This document shows, one piece after another, positions 1-9,352 of a DNA stretch of 60,779 nucleotides. The notes below the pieces were generated by a model that saw only the letters and a list, made by a program, of their open reading frames with translations, was not told the DNA's origin and ran no database searches. Numbering within the stretch: the first letter of the stretch is position 1; each line of letters begins with the position of its first letter. A program made the translations under genes and the position numbers. The DNA comes from a virus, in the IMG/VR virus record IMGVR_UViG_3300042982_000029, positions 1-60,779 of that record; one strand, 5' to 3'.

Positions 1-9
1 CGGCGGGAC
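1..9. repeat. Left copy of 9-base terminal repeat
   Basis: CGGCGGGAC opens the window and also closes it at 60771-60779. This fits a cohesive end or short terminal redundancy kept at both ends of the assembly. Confidence 0.6.
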
Positions 10-499
10 CGGTCTGCATAGCAGCTCGCCGGCTGTACGGGTATCACATTCTGAGATTAGGTGGCTATACAGACGATCTTGGGGCCCACGCAGCGCCCGG
101 CGTAACGGATCGCCGGCCCGAACCGTTACGGGGCAAACGCCCAGGTCAGGGCTGGGTTAGCAGTGCTAGCGTAACGCGTAACGGATGGTCGCCACCTCGG
201 CTGAGATTTTGCCGTGCGCGTGATGCGCGTGCCCGCGTGCGTATGTATGGATGTCTTTTATCCGTTACAAGAGTTACAAGTGTTACAGAGCCGAATCATC
301 ATGCCTCTGACCTGGGACTTCTTACTCTCCGTGTTGTAACGGATCGACTTTCCGAAGCGTTACAAGCCGTTACGCCCCTGAGGATGGGTGGCGGAGCCGG
401 AGGGCAGGGTGTAGAGTGGTGGAGCTGGCCCGGACTGGAACCTCCGGACGAACGTGGAGCCGTGGACTTAGGGCAGACGGGCCAGCAGTCCAGACATGA
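1..499. other. Gene-free left end with GTTAC/GTAAC array
   Basis: No convincing gene is visible here. Ten copies of the pentamer GTTAC or its complement lie at 102-106, 125-129, 171-175, 178-182, 264-268, 273-277, 282-286, 336-340, 359-363 and 369-373. Three extend to GTAACGGAT (102-110, 178-186, 336-344), and a fourth reads as its complement at 260-268. Three neighbours are spaced 9 bp apart (264, 273, 282). The array lies directly upstream of the primase-helicase gene, so it could be an iteron-type origin or an operator array; that role is inferred. Confidence 0.6.
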
Positions 500-2965
500 A
501 TGACCCCCGACTCGGCGGGAACCGATCGGGGGCCTGAGCAGAGGAGACCTGCCATCAGCGATTCTAGCATCCTCGACGCCGCGCTGCACTACATGCAGGC
601 CGGATGGCGCATCATCCCACTACATCGTGTGGGTCCGGACGGCAAGACGTGCTCCTGCAAGAAGGGCGCCGGCTGCCCGACGCCCGGCAAGCACCCGAAG
701 GCCTTCGACTGGCAGACCGCGCAGCCGATGAGCGCACCGGATGTGTACGCGACATGGGATGTGGCCCGTCCGCCGAACCTGGGCACCGTGACCGGCGAGC
801 CGAGCGGCTTCTGGGTCCTCGATATCGACCCGGGCGCCGGCGGGTTCGCCTCGTTCCGCACGCTGGTCGAGGAGAACGACCGCCTGCCCGCGACCAAGCG
901 GTTCAAGACCGGCTCGGGCGGCTACCACCTCCTGTTCACCCTGCCCGAGGGGTTCAAGCCGAAGACCAAGACCAACGCGTTCGGCCCGGCGTACCCCGGC
1001 CTCGACATCCGGGGCGTGGGCGGCCAGATCGTGCTGCCGCCGTCCCGCTCGAACAAGGGCGACTACACCGTCGCGACCGACGCCGACATCCTACCCGCCC
1101 CGGCCTGGCTGCTCGCCCTCGTGGACCAGGTCGACGACACCGTCGCGGTGGAGCTGGCCGACGACGACCTGCTCGAGCGCTCCGAGATGACCGAGGCCGA
1201 GCTCGCGACCGCCGACCGGTACATCGACCGGGCCATCGACGGCATCGTGAAGGACCTGGAGGCCCTGCCGCGCCCGTGGCGCGAGGGAGCCGGCTGGGAC
1301 CAGGGCGTCCACCGCGCCGCGTGCCGCCTGTTCGAGCTGGCCCAGCAGTCCTGGTCGAAGCTCACGTACCGCGACGCGTTCGCGCTCCTGGACGGCCACG
1401 CTCCGCGCGACGACGCGTGGGGATCGGCTGAGATCGCCGCCAAGTGGGACTCCGCCCAGAACACCGTCGGGAAGAAGGCGCTGCCCCGCCCAAAAGGCGA
1501 GGCGCAGGACGACCGGATGGACGTGTGGGGCTTCGACGAGCAGTCGACCGGGGTCACCACGGTGATCGAGGAGCGTCCGGCGCCCGCGAAGGGCGAGTCG
1601 GAGCCGGCCGGCCCGCGCCGCAAGGTCCGTCTGCGGGTCAAGTTCGACGCTGACCAGGCGTTCAGCGAGCCGGACGACAAGGGCAAGCAGCAGTTCCAGG
1701 CCTTCGACACCGCGATGGCCATCAAGGGCCAGGTCCACGTCGCCAACGGTGACGACGGGTCACTCTGGGCTCACTCGCGCGGCATCTGGACCCCGCAGCC
1801 CAAGCTGGTCCAGGACGCGCTGACCCTGACGCTCAAGAACGCCTACAAGACCACGATGGTCAACGAGGTCACGCACCACGTCGAGTCCCGGTCGCCGCAG
1901 ATGGTGGTCGGCCCGACTCCCGACGTCATCAACTTCACCAACGGCATGCTGCACTGGCAGACCGGCGAGCTCGGCGAGCACGACCCGAACCAGTTCTCGA
2001 CGATCCAGCTCCCCCATGACTGGAATCCGGACGCCGAATGCCCCATGTTCGACCAGTTTCTCGAGGAATCGCTCGAGCCGGAGACGGTTCGGCTCGCTTG
2101 GGAGGCTGTCGCGGTCGCGGTGTACTCCGGCAACCCGATTCAGCGCGCCATTCTGCTCCACGGACTGCCCGGATCCGGCAAGTCGGTGTTCCTGGACGTA
2201 ATTGCCGGCCTCCTGGGCCAGGAAAACGTCTCGCGCGTCACTCTGCAGGGCCTTTCCGGCCGATTCAACGCCGCAGAGCTGTACGGGCGGGCCGCGAACA
2301 TCTGCGCGGACATCGATGCGACCAAGATCAGCGAGACGGGCGCGTTCAAGATGATTGTCGCGGGCGACACGGTGCAGGGCGAGCGGAAGAACAAGGATCC
2401 GTTCACCTTCAAGCCTTTTGCCACGCAATTTTTTTCCGCGAACGAGATTCCGGGGTCCGAGGACCGCTCGGGCGCCTGGACTCGCCGATTCGCGATCATC
2501 CACTTCCCCCGGGCCCGCAAGGCTGACGAGAAGGTCCTCAGCTACCAGGATGTCCTGCTGTCCGAGGCTGAGGGGATCATCGCAAAGGCCGTCCGGATCC
2601 TGCCCGAGGTGCTGCTGCAGGGCGACTACTCGCTGATCCAGAAGGACCAGGAAGACTTCGAGCGCAAGACGAACTACCTCCTGCAGTTCGTCGAGGACGA
2701 GCTCGAGCCGGGCGACCTGACTGACGAGACGTGCTTCGTCCCGACGGGCGAGGTGCGGAACCGGTACAACCTCTGGACGGCCGAGGAGGGCTACGACCAC
2801 CCGGCGACCTGGAAGAAGGTCACCGAGACGCTGACCGCGAAAGGCTTCAAGGCGACCCTGAAGCGGTTCGGCGGCGGCGGCCCGGTCCGGGGGTGGGCCG
2901 GCTTCCGGCTCCGCCCGCGCGCCTCGGTGTCCAACGCCTACGAGCCGTACGATGACGGACACTGA
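500..2965 (+). CDS. Primase-polymerase / SF3 helicase fusion
   Basis: A replication protein that should prime and unwind phage DNA. The N-terminal part (about residues 27-290) looks like a bifunctional primase-polymerase domain: an AGWRIIPL start, a GTVTGEPSGFWVLDID segment with the DxD metal site, and a Cys-rich insertion (CSCKKGAGC). The C-terminal half is a D5/SF3-type helicase with Walker A GLPGSGKS near residue 555, an acidic ADID strand near 600 and FFSANEIPGSED near 644. The fused architecture is common in phages and plasmids without their own DNA polymerase. The start is uncertain: no good ribosome site precedes the ATG at 500, and a GAGGAG at 541-546 lies inside the reading frame. 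Confidence 0.9.
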   Translation: MTPDSAGTDRGPEQRRPAISDSSILDAALHYMQAGWRIIPLHRVGPDGKTCSCKKGAGCPTPGKHPKAFDWQTAQPMSAPDVYATWDVARPPNLGTVTGEPSGFWVLDIDPGAGGFASFRTLVEENDRLPATKRFKTGSGGYHLLFTLPEGFKPKTKTNAFGPAYPGLDIRGVGGQIVLPPSRSNKGDYTVATDADILPAPAWLLALVDQVDDTVAVELADDDLLERSEMTEAELATADRYIDRAIDGIVKDLEALPRPWREGAGWDQGVHRAACRLFELAQQSWSKLTYRDAFALLDGHAPRDDAWGSAEIAAKWDSAQNTVGKKALPRPKGEAQDDRMDVWGFDEQSTGVTTVIEERPAPAKGESEPAGPRRKVRLRVKFDADQAFSEPDDKGKQQFQAFDTAMAIKGQVHVANGDDGSLWAHSRGIWTPQPKLVQDALTLTLKNAYKTTMVNEVTHHVESRSPQMVVGPTPDVINFTNGMLHWQTGELGEHDPNQFSTIQLPHDWNPDAECPMFDQFLEESLEPETVRLAWEAVAVAVYSGNPIQRAILLHGLPGSGKSVFLDVIAGLLGQENVSRVTLQGLSGRFNAAELYGRAANICADIDATKISETGAFKMIVAGDTVQGERKNKDPFTFKPFATQFFSANEIPGSEDRSGAWTRRFAIIHFPRARKADEKVLSYQDVLLSEAEGIIAKAVRILPEVLLQGDYSLIQKDQEDFERKTNYLLQFVEDELEPGDLTDETCFVPTGEVRNRYNLWTAEEGYDHPATWKKVTETLTAKGFKATLKRFGGGGPVRGWAGFRLRPRASVSNAYEPYDDGH

Positions 2966-3089
2966 TCGCTGGGCCGACCGGCCCATGTTCGCCCTGGATG
3001 CGGACGTCACGGTCTACTGGCCGGACGTCCGCCCTTGCTGGGAGGAGCGACCTGATACCATAGGTCCGACGGGAGATCCGTCGACCTGA
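2952..3089 (+). CDS. Small hypothetical protein (45 aa)
   Basis: An ATG inside the end of the primase-helicase gene opens a 45-codon frame (MTDTDRWADRPM... to ...GPTGDPST). It is acidic and Trp-rich (RWADRP, VYWPDV, PCWEER) with no domain I recognise. The 14-base overlap with the gene before suggests translational coupling, but the frame could be spurious. Confidence 0.4.
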   Translation: MTDTDRWADRPMFALDADVTVYWPDVRPCWEERPDTIGPTGDPST

Positions 3090-3105
3090 TGCCTAGGAGG
3101 CTGAC

Positions 3106-3639
3106 ATGCGAACCCTGATCCTTGCTGGATCCTTCCGGGAGGCGAGCACGTACGCTCGCGCTCGCGATCTTCGGTTCTATCGCTTCGCATCGTCGGCCGC
3201 CGCAGTCGAGACCTTCTCCGCCCAGCGGGTTGTCGAGCTGCCCGGGTTCGCCCGGCGTGCAGACCGGCATGCGCTGATCGCCGTTGCCAACCGCGTCACG
3301 CGGCGCGGCGGCGAGTGGGTGAAGGACGAGTACGTTCCGGAGCCCGAGCCCGTCGACGACTCCCCGTTGGGGATCCTGGGTCGGATGACCCGTGAGGATT
3401 GGCTGCTGGCCGGCGCCACGCCGGCCCAGGCCGCTCAGCTCACCCCGCAACTCACTGTTGAGCAGCGGGAAGCCGTCGACCGTGTAAACGCCGAGAAGGC
3501 GGAGCCCAAGCCGGCGGCCAAGCCGAAGCGCACCCGCAAGACCCCGCCCCCGCCCCGCCGGACCAGTTCGGGTAATGCCCGAGTTCCGGTGGCAGCGGAG
3601 AAGACCAGTATCCCGAACACCGACCCCTTCCAGGACTGA
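3106..3639 (+). CDS. Hypothetical protein upstream of terminase
   Basis: 177 residues with an AGGAGG ribosome site 7 bases before the ATG. The N-terminus (MRTLILAGSFREASTYAR) reads like a short beta-alpha unit; the rest ends in a Pro/Lys-rich basic linker (KPKRTRKTPPPPRR). No family recognised. It sits 3 bases before the small terminase gene, so a role near packaging is possible, but this is only position. One GTGTAAACG motif lies inside it (3481-3490). Confidence 0.75.
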   Translation: MRTLILAGSFREASTYARARDLRFYRFASSAAAVETFSAQRVVELPGFARRADRHALIAVANRVTRRGGEWVKDEYVPEPEPVDDSPLGILGRMTREDWLLAGATPAQAAQLTPQLTVEQREAVDRVNAEKAEPKPAAKPKRTRKTPPPPRRTSSGNARVPVAAEKTSIPNTDPFQD

Positions 3640-3642
3640 CCG

Positions 3643-4191
3643 ATGGCAGGAGAGCGCGGTCCGCTGCCGAAGCGGACAGAAGAGCGTCGCCGGCGCAACG
3701 TGCCGGACAAGCCGGTCGACCGCGTCGCGATCGGCGGGGACATCGACGACCTGTTCGGCGACGACATGCCGGACGAGCGCGTCGAGAACCGGATCCAGGC
3801 CGATGGCTTCGCCAAGGTCGTGGCCCCGCCGGTCAACGAGAGCTGGAACCCAATCGCGAAGATGATCTACGAGAGCCTACCCGAGTCCGGCCAGAGCATC
3901 TTCTTCGAGCCGTCCGACTGGGCTGCCGCCTACCTGCTGTGCGAGTCGATCAGCCGCGACCTGGAAGAGCAGGTCGTCGGCACGACGGAGTCCGGCCAGG
4001 TCATCAAGGACTACATCCCGATGAAGGGCGCCAGCCTCGCGGCCTACCTGAAGGGCCTCGGCGAGCTCGGCATGACCGAGGGCGCCCGCCGGCGCCTGTC
4101 CATCGAGCTGACCCGGGCCGACAACCGGCCGGCGGCCGAGCTCCCGGACGGCGTCGTCGACATCAACTCCGCGCGGGAGGGCCTGCTGTGA
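3643..4191 (+). CDS. terS: Terminase small subunit
   Basis: 182 residues beginning MAGERGPLPKR with a run of basic residues, which is the typical start of actinophage small terminase subunits. The helical body (PSDWAAAYLLCESISRDLEEQ) and the MKGASLAAYLKGLGELGMTE helix fit the family. The small subunit recognises the packaging site and recruits the large subunit. It lies directly upstream of the large subunit, separated by one tiny gene. Confidence 0.85.
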   Translation: MAGERGPLPKRTEERRRRNVPDKPVDRVAIGGDIDDLFGDDMPDERVENRIQADGFAKVVAPPVNESWNPIAKMIYESLPESGQSIFFEPSDWAAAYLLCESISRDLEEQVVGTTESGQVIKDYIPMKGASLAAYLKGLGELGMTEGARRRLSIELTRADNRPAAELPDGVVDINSAREGLL

Positions 4192-4340
4192 GCGACGAGC
4201 CGAAGCACTTGACCGTCGAGGAGCTGGCCGAGGCCCTCGGTCACGAACTGCACTCCTGCGGTTACCCCGAGGGTACGTTTGCGTGCAAGATCCGGCACCT
4301 CCAGCTCAACACGGGGGCGGCCAAGGCCGCAAACGACTGA
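4188..4340 (+). CDS. Small protein between terminase genes (50 aa)
   Basis: The GTG start overlaps the stop of the small terminase gene (GTGA) and its TGA overlaps the ATG of the large terminase gene (TGATG), so the three genes look translationally coupled. The product (MSDEPKHLTVEELAEALGH...) is short and helical with two Cys (HSCGYPEGTFACK). Function unknown; a packaging accessory is possible. Confidence 0.65.
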   Translation: MSDEPKHLTVEELAEALGHELHSCGYPEGTFACKIRHLQLNTGAAKAAND

Positions 4341-6274
4341 TGCTGTACGATCCGCGCTGGGACCGCGCTCCCGGCATGTACCACGACCCCGAGGGGCTCG
4401 TCTGCGTACCCCAGACCTACGGGCCGACCTGGCGCCGGAACCCCGACTGGGACGGGCAGAACAAGCTGGACCAGTTCGTCCTGCCCACCCGCACCCTTGG
4501 GTGGCAGGCGCTGAAGTGGATCCGCGACAACCTGCTGTCCGACGATCTCGATGAGAACGACCAGCCGCTCCCGTTCAAGCCGACGTTCGAGCAGGCCCGG
4601 TTCATCCTGTGGTTCTACGCCATCGACGAGAATGGCGAGTTCATCTACCGCGAGTACGTCCTCCAGCGGCTCAAGGGCTGGGGTAAGGACCCGCTGGCGG
4701 CGGTCATCTCGGCCGTCGAGTTCGTCGGGCCGTGCCGGTTTGCGGGCTGGGCGCGGCGAGACATGCCGGAGAAGGGCCTGAAGGCCGGCGACCCGGTCGC
4801 GAAGGGCCACCCTCGCGCGTGGATCCAGGTCGCCGCCGTCTCGCTCGAGCAGACCGGCAACACGATGAAGCTCTTCCAGGGCCTCTTCACCAAGAAGTGC
4901 ATGCAGGAGCACTCGATCGACCCGGGCAAGGAGCGCGTCTACGCGTACCACGGCCAGCGGGTCATCAACGCGGTCACCAGCTCCCCGAAGAGCCTCGAGG
5001 GTAACCGCGCCACGCTCGTCGTCATGAACGAGACGCACCACTGGCAGGCCAACAACTCCGGCCACGACATGGCCGACGTCATCGAGCGAAACGTCACCAA
5101 GTCGAAGGACGGCGCGGCCCGCACGCTCGCGATCACCAACGCGTACGAGCCCTCCGAGGACTCCGTAGCGCAGCGGATGCGCGAGGCCTGGGAAGAGGAG
5201 CAGGGTGACGATCTGATCGACTCCGGCATGTGCTACGACTCGCTCGAGGCACCGCCGGACGCCAAGCTGCGCCCGCCCACGAAGGAGCTCCCGGACGGCA
5301 CGAAGATCGAGCCGACCCGCGAGGAGATCATGGACAACTTCCGGGCCATCCTGGAGGCGGTCCGGGGTGACTCGGTGTGGCTGAACGTCAAGAACATGAC
5401 AAAGTCGATCCTGAACCGACGGAACAAGCCCTCTCGCAGCCGGCGGTTCTGGTTCAACCAGGTCGTCGCGGCCGAGGATGCCTGGATCGACCCGGGCGCA
5501 CTGTTGAAGGCGGTCGACCCGGACGTCGCCGAGATGCGCCAGAACCCGGGGCACGACGTGCTGAAGGTCGGCTGGGACGCGATCCTGCCCGGCGAGGAGG
5601 TCGTGCTGTTCGGTGACGGCTCGAAGTCGCACGACGCGACCGCGATCATGGGCTGCCGGCTGTCCGACGGCTACGTGTTCACGGTCGGCATCTGGGAGAA
5701 GCCGAAGGGTAAGCGCGGCGAGAAGTGGCTCGCGCCCCGTGGCTCCGTCACCAGCCGTGTAAACGAGGTGTTCAAGCGGATGAAGGTCGTCGCGTTCTGG
5801 TTCGACCCGTCGCACACCCAGGACGACGAGGATGGCGGCCGGTACTGGGACGGCACGATCGACCAGTGGTTCCGCGAGCACCGTGACGCGCTCGACAGCC
5901 AGTACTGGCCCCTGAAGAGCGGCAACAACACCCACGGCATCCTGTTCGACATGGCGACGCCGGCCAACCGCAAGCTGTTCGTCGGCGCTGCCGAGCAGTT
6001 CGTCGACGAGCTCGAGACCCTGGACGACATCGAGGAGTTCGCCCCCCAGTTCGCCCACGACGGGCACCCGCTGTTCATGTCTCACGCACGCAACGCGAAG
6101 CGCTTCCCGACCGACGACGGCACCTCGCTGATGAAGGAGGGCCGGGAGTCGCTGAAGAAGATCGACGCGGCCGTCTGCGCGGTCGGTGCCCGGATGCTGC
6201 GTCGCGTCGTGCTGAACCGGCCGCTCGAGGAAGAGGAGCCGCCGGGCGACGTGTGGGGCTTCCGTCGGCGTTGA
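4340..6274 (+). CDS. terL: Terminase large subunit
   Basis: 644 residues, the DNA-packaging ATPase and nuclease. The ATPase half has a variant Walker A (RLKGWGKD, about residue 108) and Walker B with catalytic Glu (LVVMNETHHW, about 228). The nuclease half shows acidic residues in LFGDGSKSHDA (about 423) and AFWFDPSHTQDDED. I chose the ATG at 4340 because it overlaps the preceding stop. An in-frame ATG at 4283 lies within the preceding small gene and is less likely. A GTGTAAACG motif lies at 5756-5765. Confidence 0.95.
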   Translation: MLYDPRWDRAPGMYHDPEGLVCVPQTYGPTWRRNPDWDGQNKLDQFVLPTRTLGWQALKWIRDNLLSDDLDENDQPLPFKPTFEQARFILWFYAIDENGEFIYREYVLQRLKGWGKDPLAAVISAVEFVGPCRFAGWARRDMPEKGLKAGDPVAKGHPRAWIQVAAVSLEQTGNTMKLFQGLFTKKCMQEHSIDPGKERVYAYHGQRVINAVTSSPKSLEGNRATLVVMNETHHWQANNSGHDMADVIERNVTKSKDGAARTLAITNAYEPSEDSVAQRMREAWEEEQGDDLIDSGMCYDSLEAPPDAKLRPPTKELPDGTKIEPTREEIMDNFRAILEAVRGDSVWLNVKNMTKSILNRRNKPSRSRRFWFNQVVAAEDAWIDPGALLKAVDPDVAEMRQNPGHDVLKVGWDAILPGEEVVLFGDGSKSHDATAIMGCRLSDGYVFTVGIWEKPKGKRGEKWLAPRGSVTSRVNEVFKRMKVVAFWFDPSHTQDDEDGGRYWDGTIDQWFREHRDALDSQYWPLKSGNNTHGILFDMATPANRKLFVGAAEQFVDELETLDDIEEFAPQFAHDGHPLFMSHARNAKRFPTDDGTSLMKEGRESLKKIDAAVCAVGARMLRRVVLNRPLEEEEPPGDVWGFRRR

Positions 6275-6335
6275 CAGGCCCCGGTCCGGTACCATGGGCC
6301 TGTACAGACCGCTACCAGGAGGAGAGCCGCCAGCC

Positions 6336-7835
6336 ATGATGAGCGTCGGCGCAGTAAAGGGGCTGGCCACGGAATTCTTCCCGGATTTCCTGGAGCAGCG
6401 CAAGAAGGTCATCATCCTCGACAAGTGGATGGCCGGCAAGCAGTACGACCTCACCAACGAGGACGACCTCACCGGCCGCGTCTACGTGCCCGAGGGCGCC
6501 ACGAACGAGCTCGCCAATCTGGCCAAGCTCGCCCCGAACAACTTCGCCTCCCTGCTCGTCACCGAGCTGGTCCAGACGGCGTACGTCGAGGGCGTCCGGC
6601 TCCCCGGCTCCGAGGACAACATGGAGTCCTGGGACGTCTGGCAGGAGAACCGCTGGGACGCCAAGCAGATCGCTCTGCACCGCGCCGCGATTGGCCACGG
6701 CCTGTCGTTCGGCGTTGCCATGCCGGCCGTGAACCGGCTCACCGGCAAGAAGACCGTGCTGATGCGCGGCGTCTCCGCGAAGCGCATGGCCGCCTGGTAC
6801 GACGACGACGACGACGAGTGGCCGCTGCACGCCATTGAGGCCCAGCCGGTCGTCGACACCCGCCTCGGCTCGGCGCATGCCGGCAAGTGGACCGTCCGCG
6901 TGTACGACGAGGAGGCCGTCTACTACCTGTCGTGCGAGAACAACGGTCGCGAGGAGGCGGACTGGACCTTCGAGTCGGCCGAGTTCCACGGCGCCCCGGT
7001 CCCCCCGATCGTCCGCTACCCCAACACCCTCGACCTTGACGGCGTCGCGACCGGCGTCATCGAGCCCGTCCTGCCGATGCTGCGGCGTGTCGACCAGACC
7101 ACCTACGACCGCACGATCGTCCAGCGCTTCGGCGCCTGGAAGGTCCGCTGGATCGCCGGCCTGGCTAAGCCCAGCGACGAGATGCAGGCGAACATGCAGG
7201 CTCTCGAGCTGTCGATGATGGACATCCTGGTCTCCTCGAACAAGGACACCAAGTTCGGCACCCTGGACTCCAGCTCGACGGCTGACTACATCCAGGGCGG
7301 CGACACCGACCTGCGCTACCTGGCCGCGATCACCCAGACCCCGCCGCACCACCTCCTGGGCCTGTCCGACAACCTCCAGGCGGAGGCGCTCGAGACGGCC
7401 GAGAAGGGCCTGCAGCGGAAGTCCCAGGACTTCAAGACCCTGGCCGGCGAGAACCACGAGCAGATGTTCCGGCTCGTCGCGATGATCATGGGCAACACCA
7501 AGGAGGCCAACGCCACCGGCATGAAGGTCCGCTGGCGCGACACGGAGTCGCGCTCGCTGGTCCAGACCGCCAATGCGCTGACCCTCCTGGCCACCGGCCT
7601 CGGGATCCCGTCGCAGATGCTGTGGGAGAAGCTGCCCGGCTGGGACGACGCCGACAGCGAGCGGGCCAAGCGCCTGATCGAGTCCGGCGACTCCATCGAC
7701 CAGCTTCTGCAGGAGATCGCGACCGCCCAGGCCATCGAGGTGGCGCAGAAGACGGCGCCGGCGACCTCGGACAACGGCGGCAAGGGCGGATCGGACAACA
7801 ACCCGAACGATCAGCCGGCGAAGAAGAAGAGCTGA
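6336..7835 (+). CDS. Portal protein
   Basis: 499 residues, forming the ring through which DNA enters and leaves the capsid. Position (just after terminase, just before a MuF-like gene), length and segments such as LLVTELVQTAYVEGVRLPG and DLRYLAAITQTPPHHLLG fit SPP1 gp6-type portals. The ATG at 6336 or 6339 follows AGGAGGA; an in-frame ATG at 6294 has no ribosome site. The stop overlaps the next start (TGATG). Confidence 0.9.
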   Translation: MMSVGAVKGLATEFFPDFLEQRKKVIILDKWMAGKQYDLTNEDDLTGRVYVPEGATNELANLAKLAPNNFASLLVTELVQTAYVEGVRLPGSEDNMESWDVWQENRWDAKQIALHRAAIGHGLSFGVAMPAVNRLTGKKTVLMRGVSAKRMAAWYDDDDDEWPLHAIEAQPVVDTRLGSAHAGKWTVRVYDEEAVYYLSCENNGREEADWTFESAEFHGAPVPPIVRYPNTLDLDGVATGVIEPVLPMLRRVDQTTYDRTIVQRFGAWKVRWIAGLAKPSDEMQANMQALELSMMDILVSSNKDTKFGTLDSSSTADYIQGGDTDLRYLAAITQTPPHHLLGLSDNLQAEALETAEKGLQRKSQDFKTLAGENHEQMFRLVAMIMGNTKEANATGMKVRWRDTESRSLVQTANALTLLATGLGIPSQMLWEKLPGWDDADSERAKRLIESGDSIDQLLQEIATAQAIEVAQKTAPATSDNGGKGGSDNNPNDQPAKKKS

Positions 7836-8644
7836 TGGCGTCCAGCCCGGCGGCGGCGACCCTGACGCGCGCTGAGCAGCAGGCCGAGACCAAGCTTGGC
7901 CTGCTGTACGCCGCGCTCGCCGTGAAGCTCTGGCAGAGCTACGTCAAGCCCGACGACATCGATGGCGCCGGCTACGAGCGGTTCCTCGAGCTGCTCATCC
8001 CGAACATCCTGAAGGCCCGTACCCAGGCCGCCAGTAATGGCCGGACGTACTACCAGGCCTTCCGGGTCCTGGAGACCGGCGACCGCAACGTTTACACGCC
8101 GAAGACCGAGCTGATCACGCTCGACCGGTCCGTCGTCGAGACCAGTGCCCGCGTGACGGGCCCGGTCGCGTTCAAGGCGCGCGTCGCCGCGATCAAGCAG
8201 GTCGATCTGAAGCCCGAGGTCGAGAAGGCGCTCCTGGACAAGTTCTACAAGCAGTCCGCCGAGGGAGTCGCCGGCGCCATGATGCGCCACGTCATCGACG
8301 GCGCCCGCCAGCAGGTCCAGGAGGACGTCAAGACCGACGAGGTCGCCCTGGGGTACATGCGGGTCCTGAAGAGCATCGACCCCTGCTACTACTGCGCGAT
8401 GCTCGCCAGCCGGGGCCCGGTCTACAAGCAGGACAGCTTCGCAGCCTCCGACGCGCGGTTCACCGGTGGCGGCACGGAGAAGGTCCATGACCACTGCGCC
8501 TGCGGCATGGAGCCCGTCTTCCGCCGCGATTCCGACTGGACTCCGGGCGCGCGCGACGCCGCGAAGGTCTGGGGCGCGACGACCGCCGGCAAGTCCGGCC
8601 GGGGTGCGATCGCCGCCTTCCGGGCGGCCTGGGAAAGTCGCTGA
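7835..8644 (+). CDS. MuF-like capsid/head morphogenesis protein
   Basis: 269 residues coupled to the portal gene by TGATG. The C-terminal signature CYYCAMLASRGPVYK followed by HDHCACGMEPVF is characteristic of actinophage MuF-like proteins (often labelled capsid maturation protease/MuF fusion), with Cys/His residues likely to bind zinc. The N-terminal two-thirds is helical. It is probably a minor capsid protein near the portal. A CGTTTACACG motif lies at 8089-8098. Confidence 0.85.
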   Translation: MASSPAAATLTRAEQQAETKLGLLYAALAVKLWQSYVKPDDIDGAGYERFLELLIPNILKARTQAASNGRTYYQAFRVLETGDRNVYTPKTELITLDRSVVETSARVTGPVAFKARVAAIKQVDLKPEVEKALLDKFYKQSAEGVAGAMMRHVIDGARQQVQEDVKTDEVALGYMRVLKSIDPCYYCAMLASRGPVYKQDSFAASDARFTGGGTEKVHDHCACGMEPVFRRDSDWTPGARDAAKVWGATTAGKSGRGAIAAFRAAWESR

Positions 8645-8669
8645 CCACTTTCTGTTCGTGAGACGCCCC

Positions 8670-8699
8670 TTGACGGACGGGGCTGATGTATGCTAGGTG
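8670..8699 (+). promoter_or_regulatory. Possible sigma-70-like promoter before scaffold
   Basis: TTGACG (8670-8675), 18-base spacer, TAGGTG (8694-8699), about 50 bases before the scaffold start. The -10 is only a moderate match, so this is tentative. Confidence 0.4.
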
Positions 8700-8748
8700 C
8701 TGTAGGGCAGCCGAGACGGCCGCCCCCGACGCCCTAGGAGGGCAAGCA

Positions 8749-9294
8749 ATGCCGAAGCTGCCGGAGTTCAAGGACTGGAAGGCACCTTGGGAGAAGAGTG
8801 GGACGGAGTTCTCCGCCGACGTGGCGAAGAAGTTCATCTACGACCTTCACAAGGACGTCGAGACCCGGGACGAGACGATCACGGGACTCAAGACCAGCAA
8901 CAGTGAACTGCAGACCAAGGTCGACGAGGCCGAGAAGGCCAACATGACCGACGCAGAGAAGGCCGCCGCCGAGCGCGCGGATCTCGAGAAGAAGCTTGCC
9001 GAAGCCGGCGAGACCTCCCTCGAAGTCGCTCGACTGGAACTGGCTCTCGAGCATGGTCTGACGAAGTCGCAGGCGAAGCGTCTTGTGGGCAAGACCCCCG
9101 AGGAGCTCAAGGCTGATGCCGAAGAGCTGATCTCGGATCTGGGCCTCAAGAAGGACGAGACCAACGAGAACAACGACGACCAGAGCAACAGCGGTCGCCA
9201 GCGTCCCCGTCAGGTACGCAACCCGCTTCAGACCGGCGACGCGGACACCGGAGTTTCCACCGAAGAGCTCCTGAAGGTTGTACCCCGACTGTAA
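8749..9294 (+). CDS. Scaffolding protein
   Basis: 181 residues, strongly charged, with a coiled-coil centre (DLHKDVETRDETITGLK... KAAAERADLEKKLAEAG) and a disordered acidic/Gln tail. Such a protein directly before the major capsid gene is the usual scaffold, which shapes the procapsid and then leaves. AGGAGG lies 7 bases before the ATG. A second helical repeat (LELALEHGLTKSQAKRLVG) is typical of actinophage scaffolds. Confidence 0.85.
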   Translation: MPKLPEFKDWKAPWEKSGTEFSADVAKKFIYDLHKDVETRDETITGLKTSNSELQTKVDEAEKANMTDAEKAAAERADLEKKLAEAGETSLEVARLELALEHGLTKSQAKRLVGKTPEELKADAEELISDLGLKKDETNENNDDQSNSGRQRPRQVRNPLQTGDADTGVSTEELLKVVPRL

Positions 9295-9352
9295 ACCACA
9301 AGCTCCCTGAGGCATAAGGCCGAGGGGTTGAGAAGCCCCGGAGGCTACGACA

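Noticed and set aside
237-503. 88-codon plus frame in the left end
   Set aside because: No ribosome site, lies in the GTTAC array, and has no coding character.
4262-6472. 736-codon minus-strand frame opposite terminase
   Set aside because: Shadow of the terminase gene; no motifs, wrong direction for the late arm.
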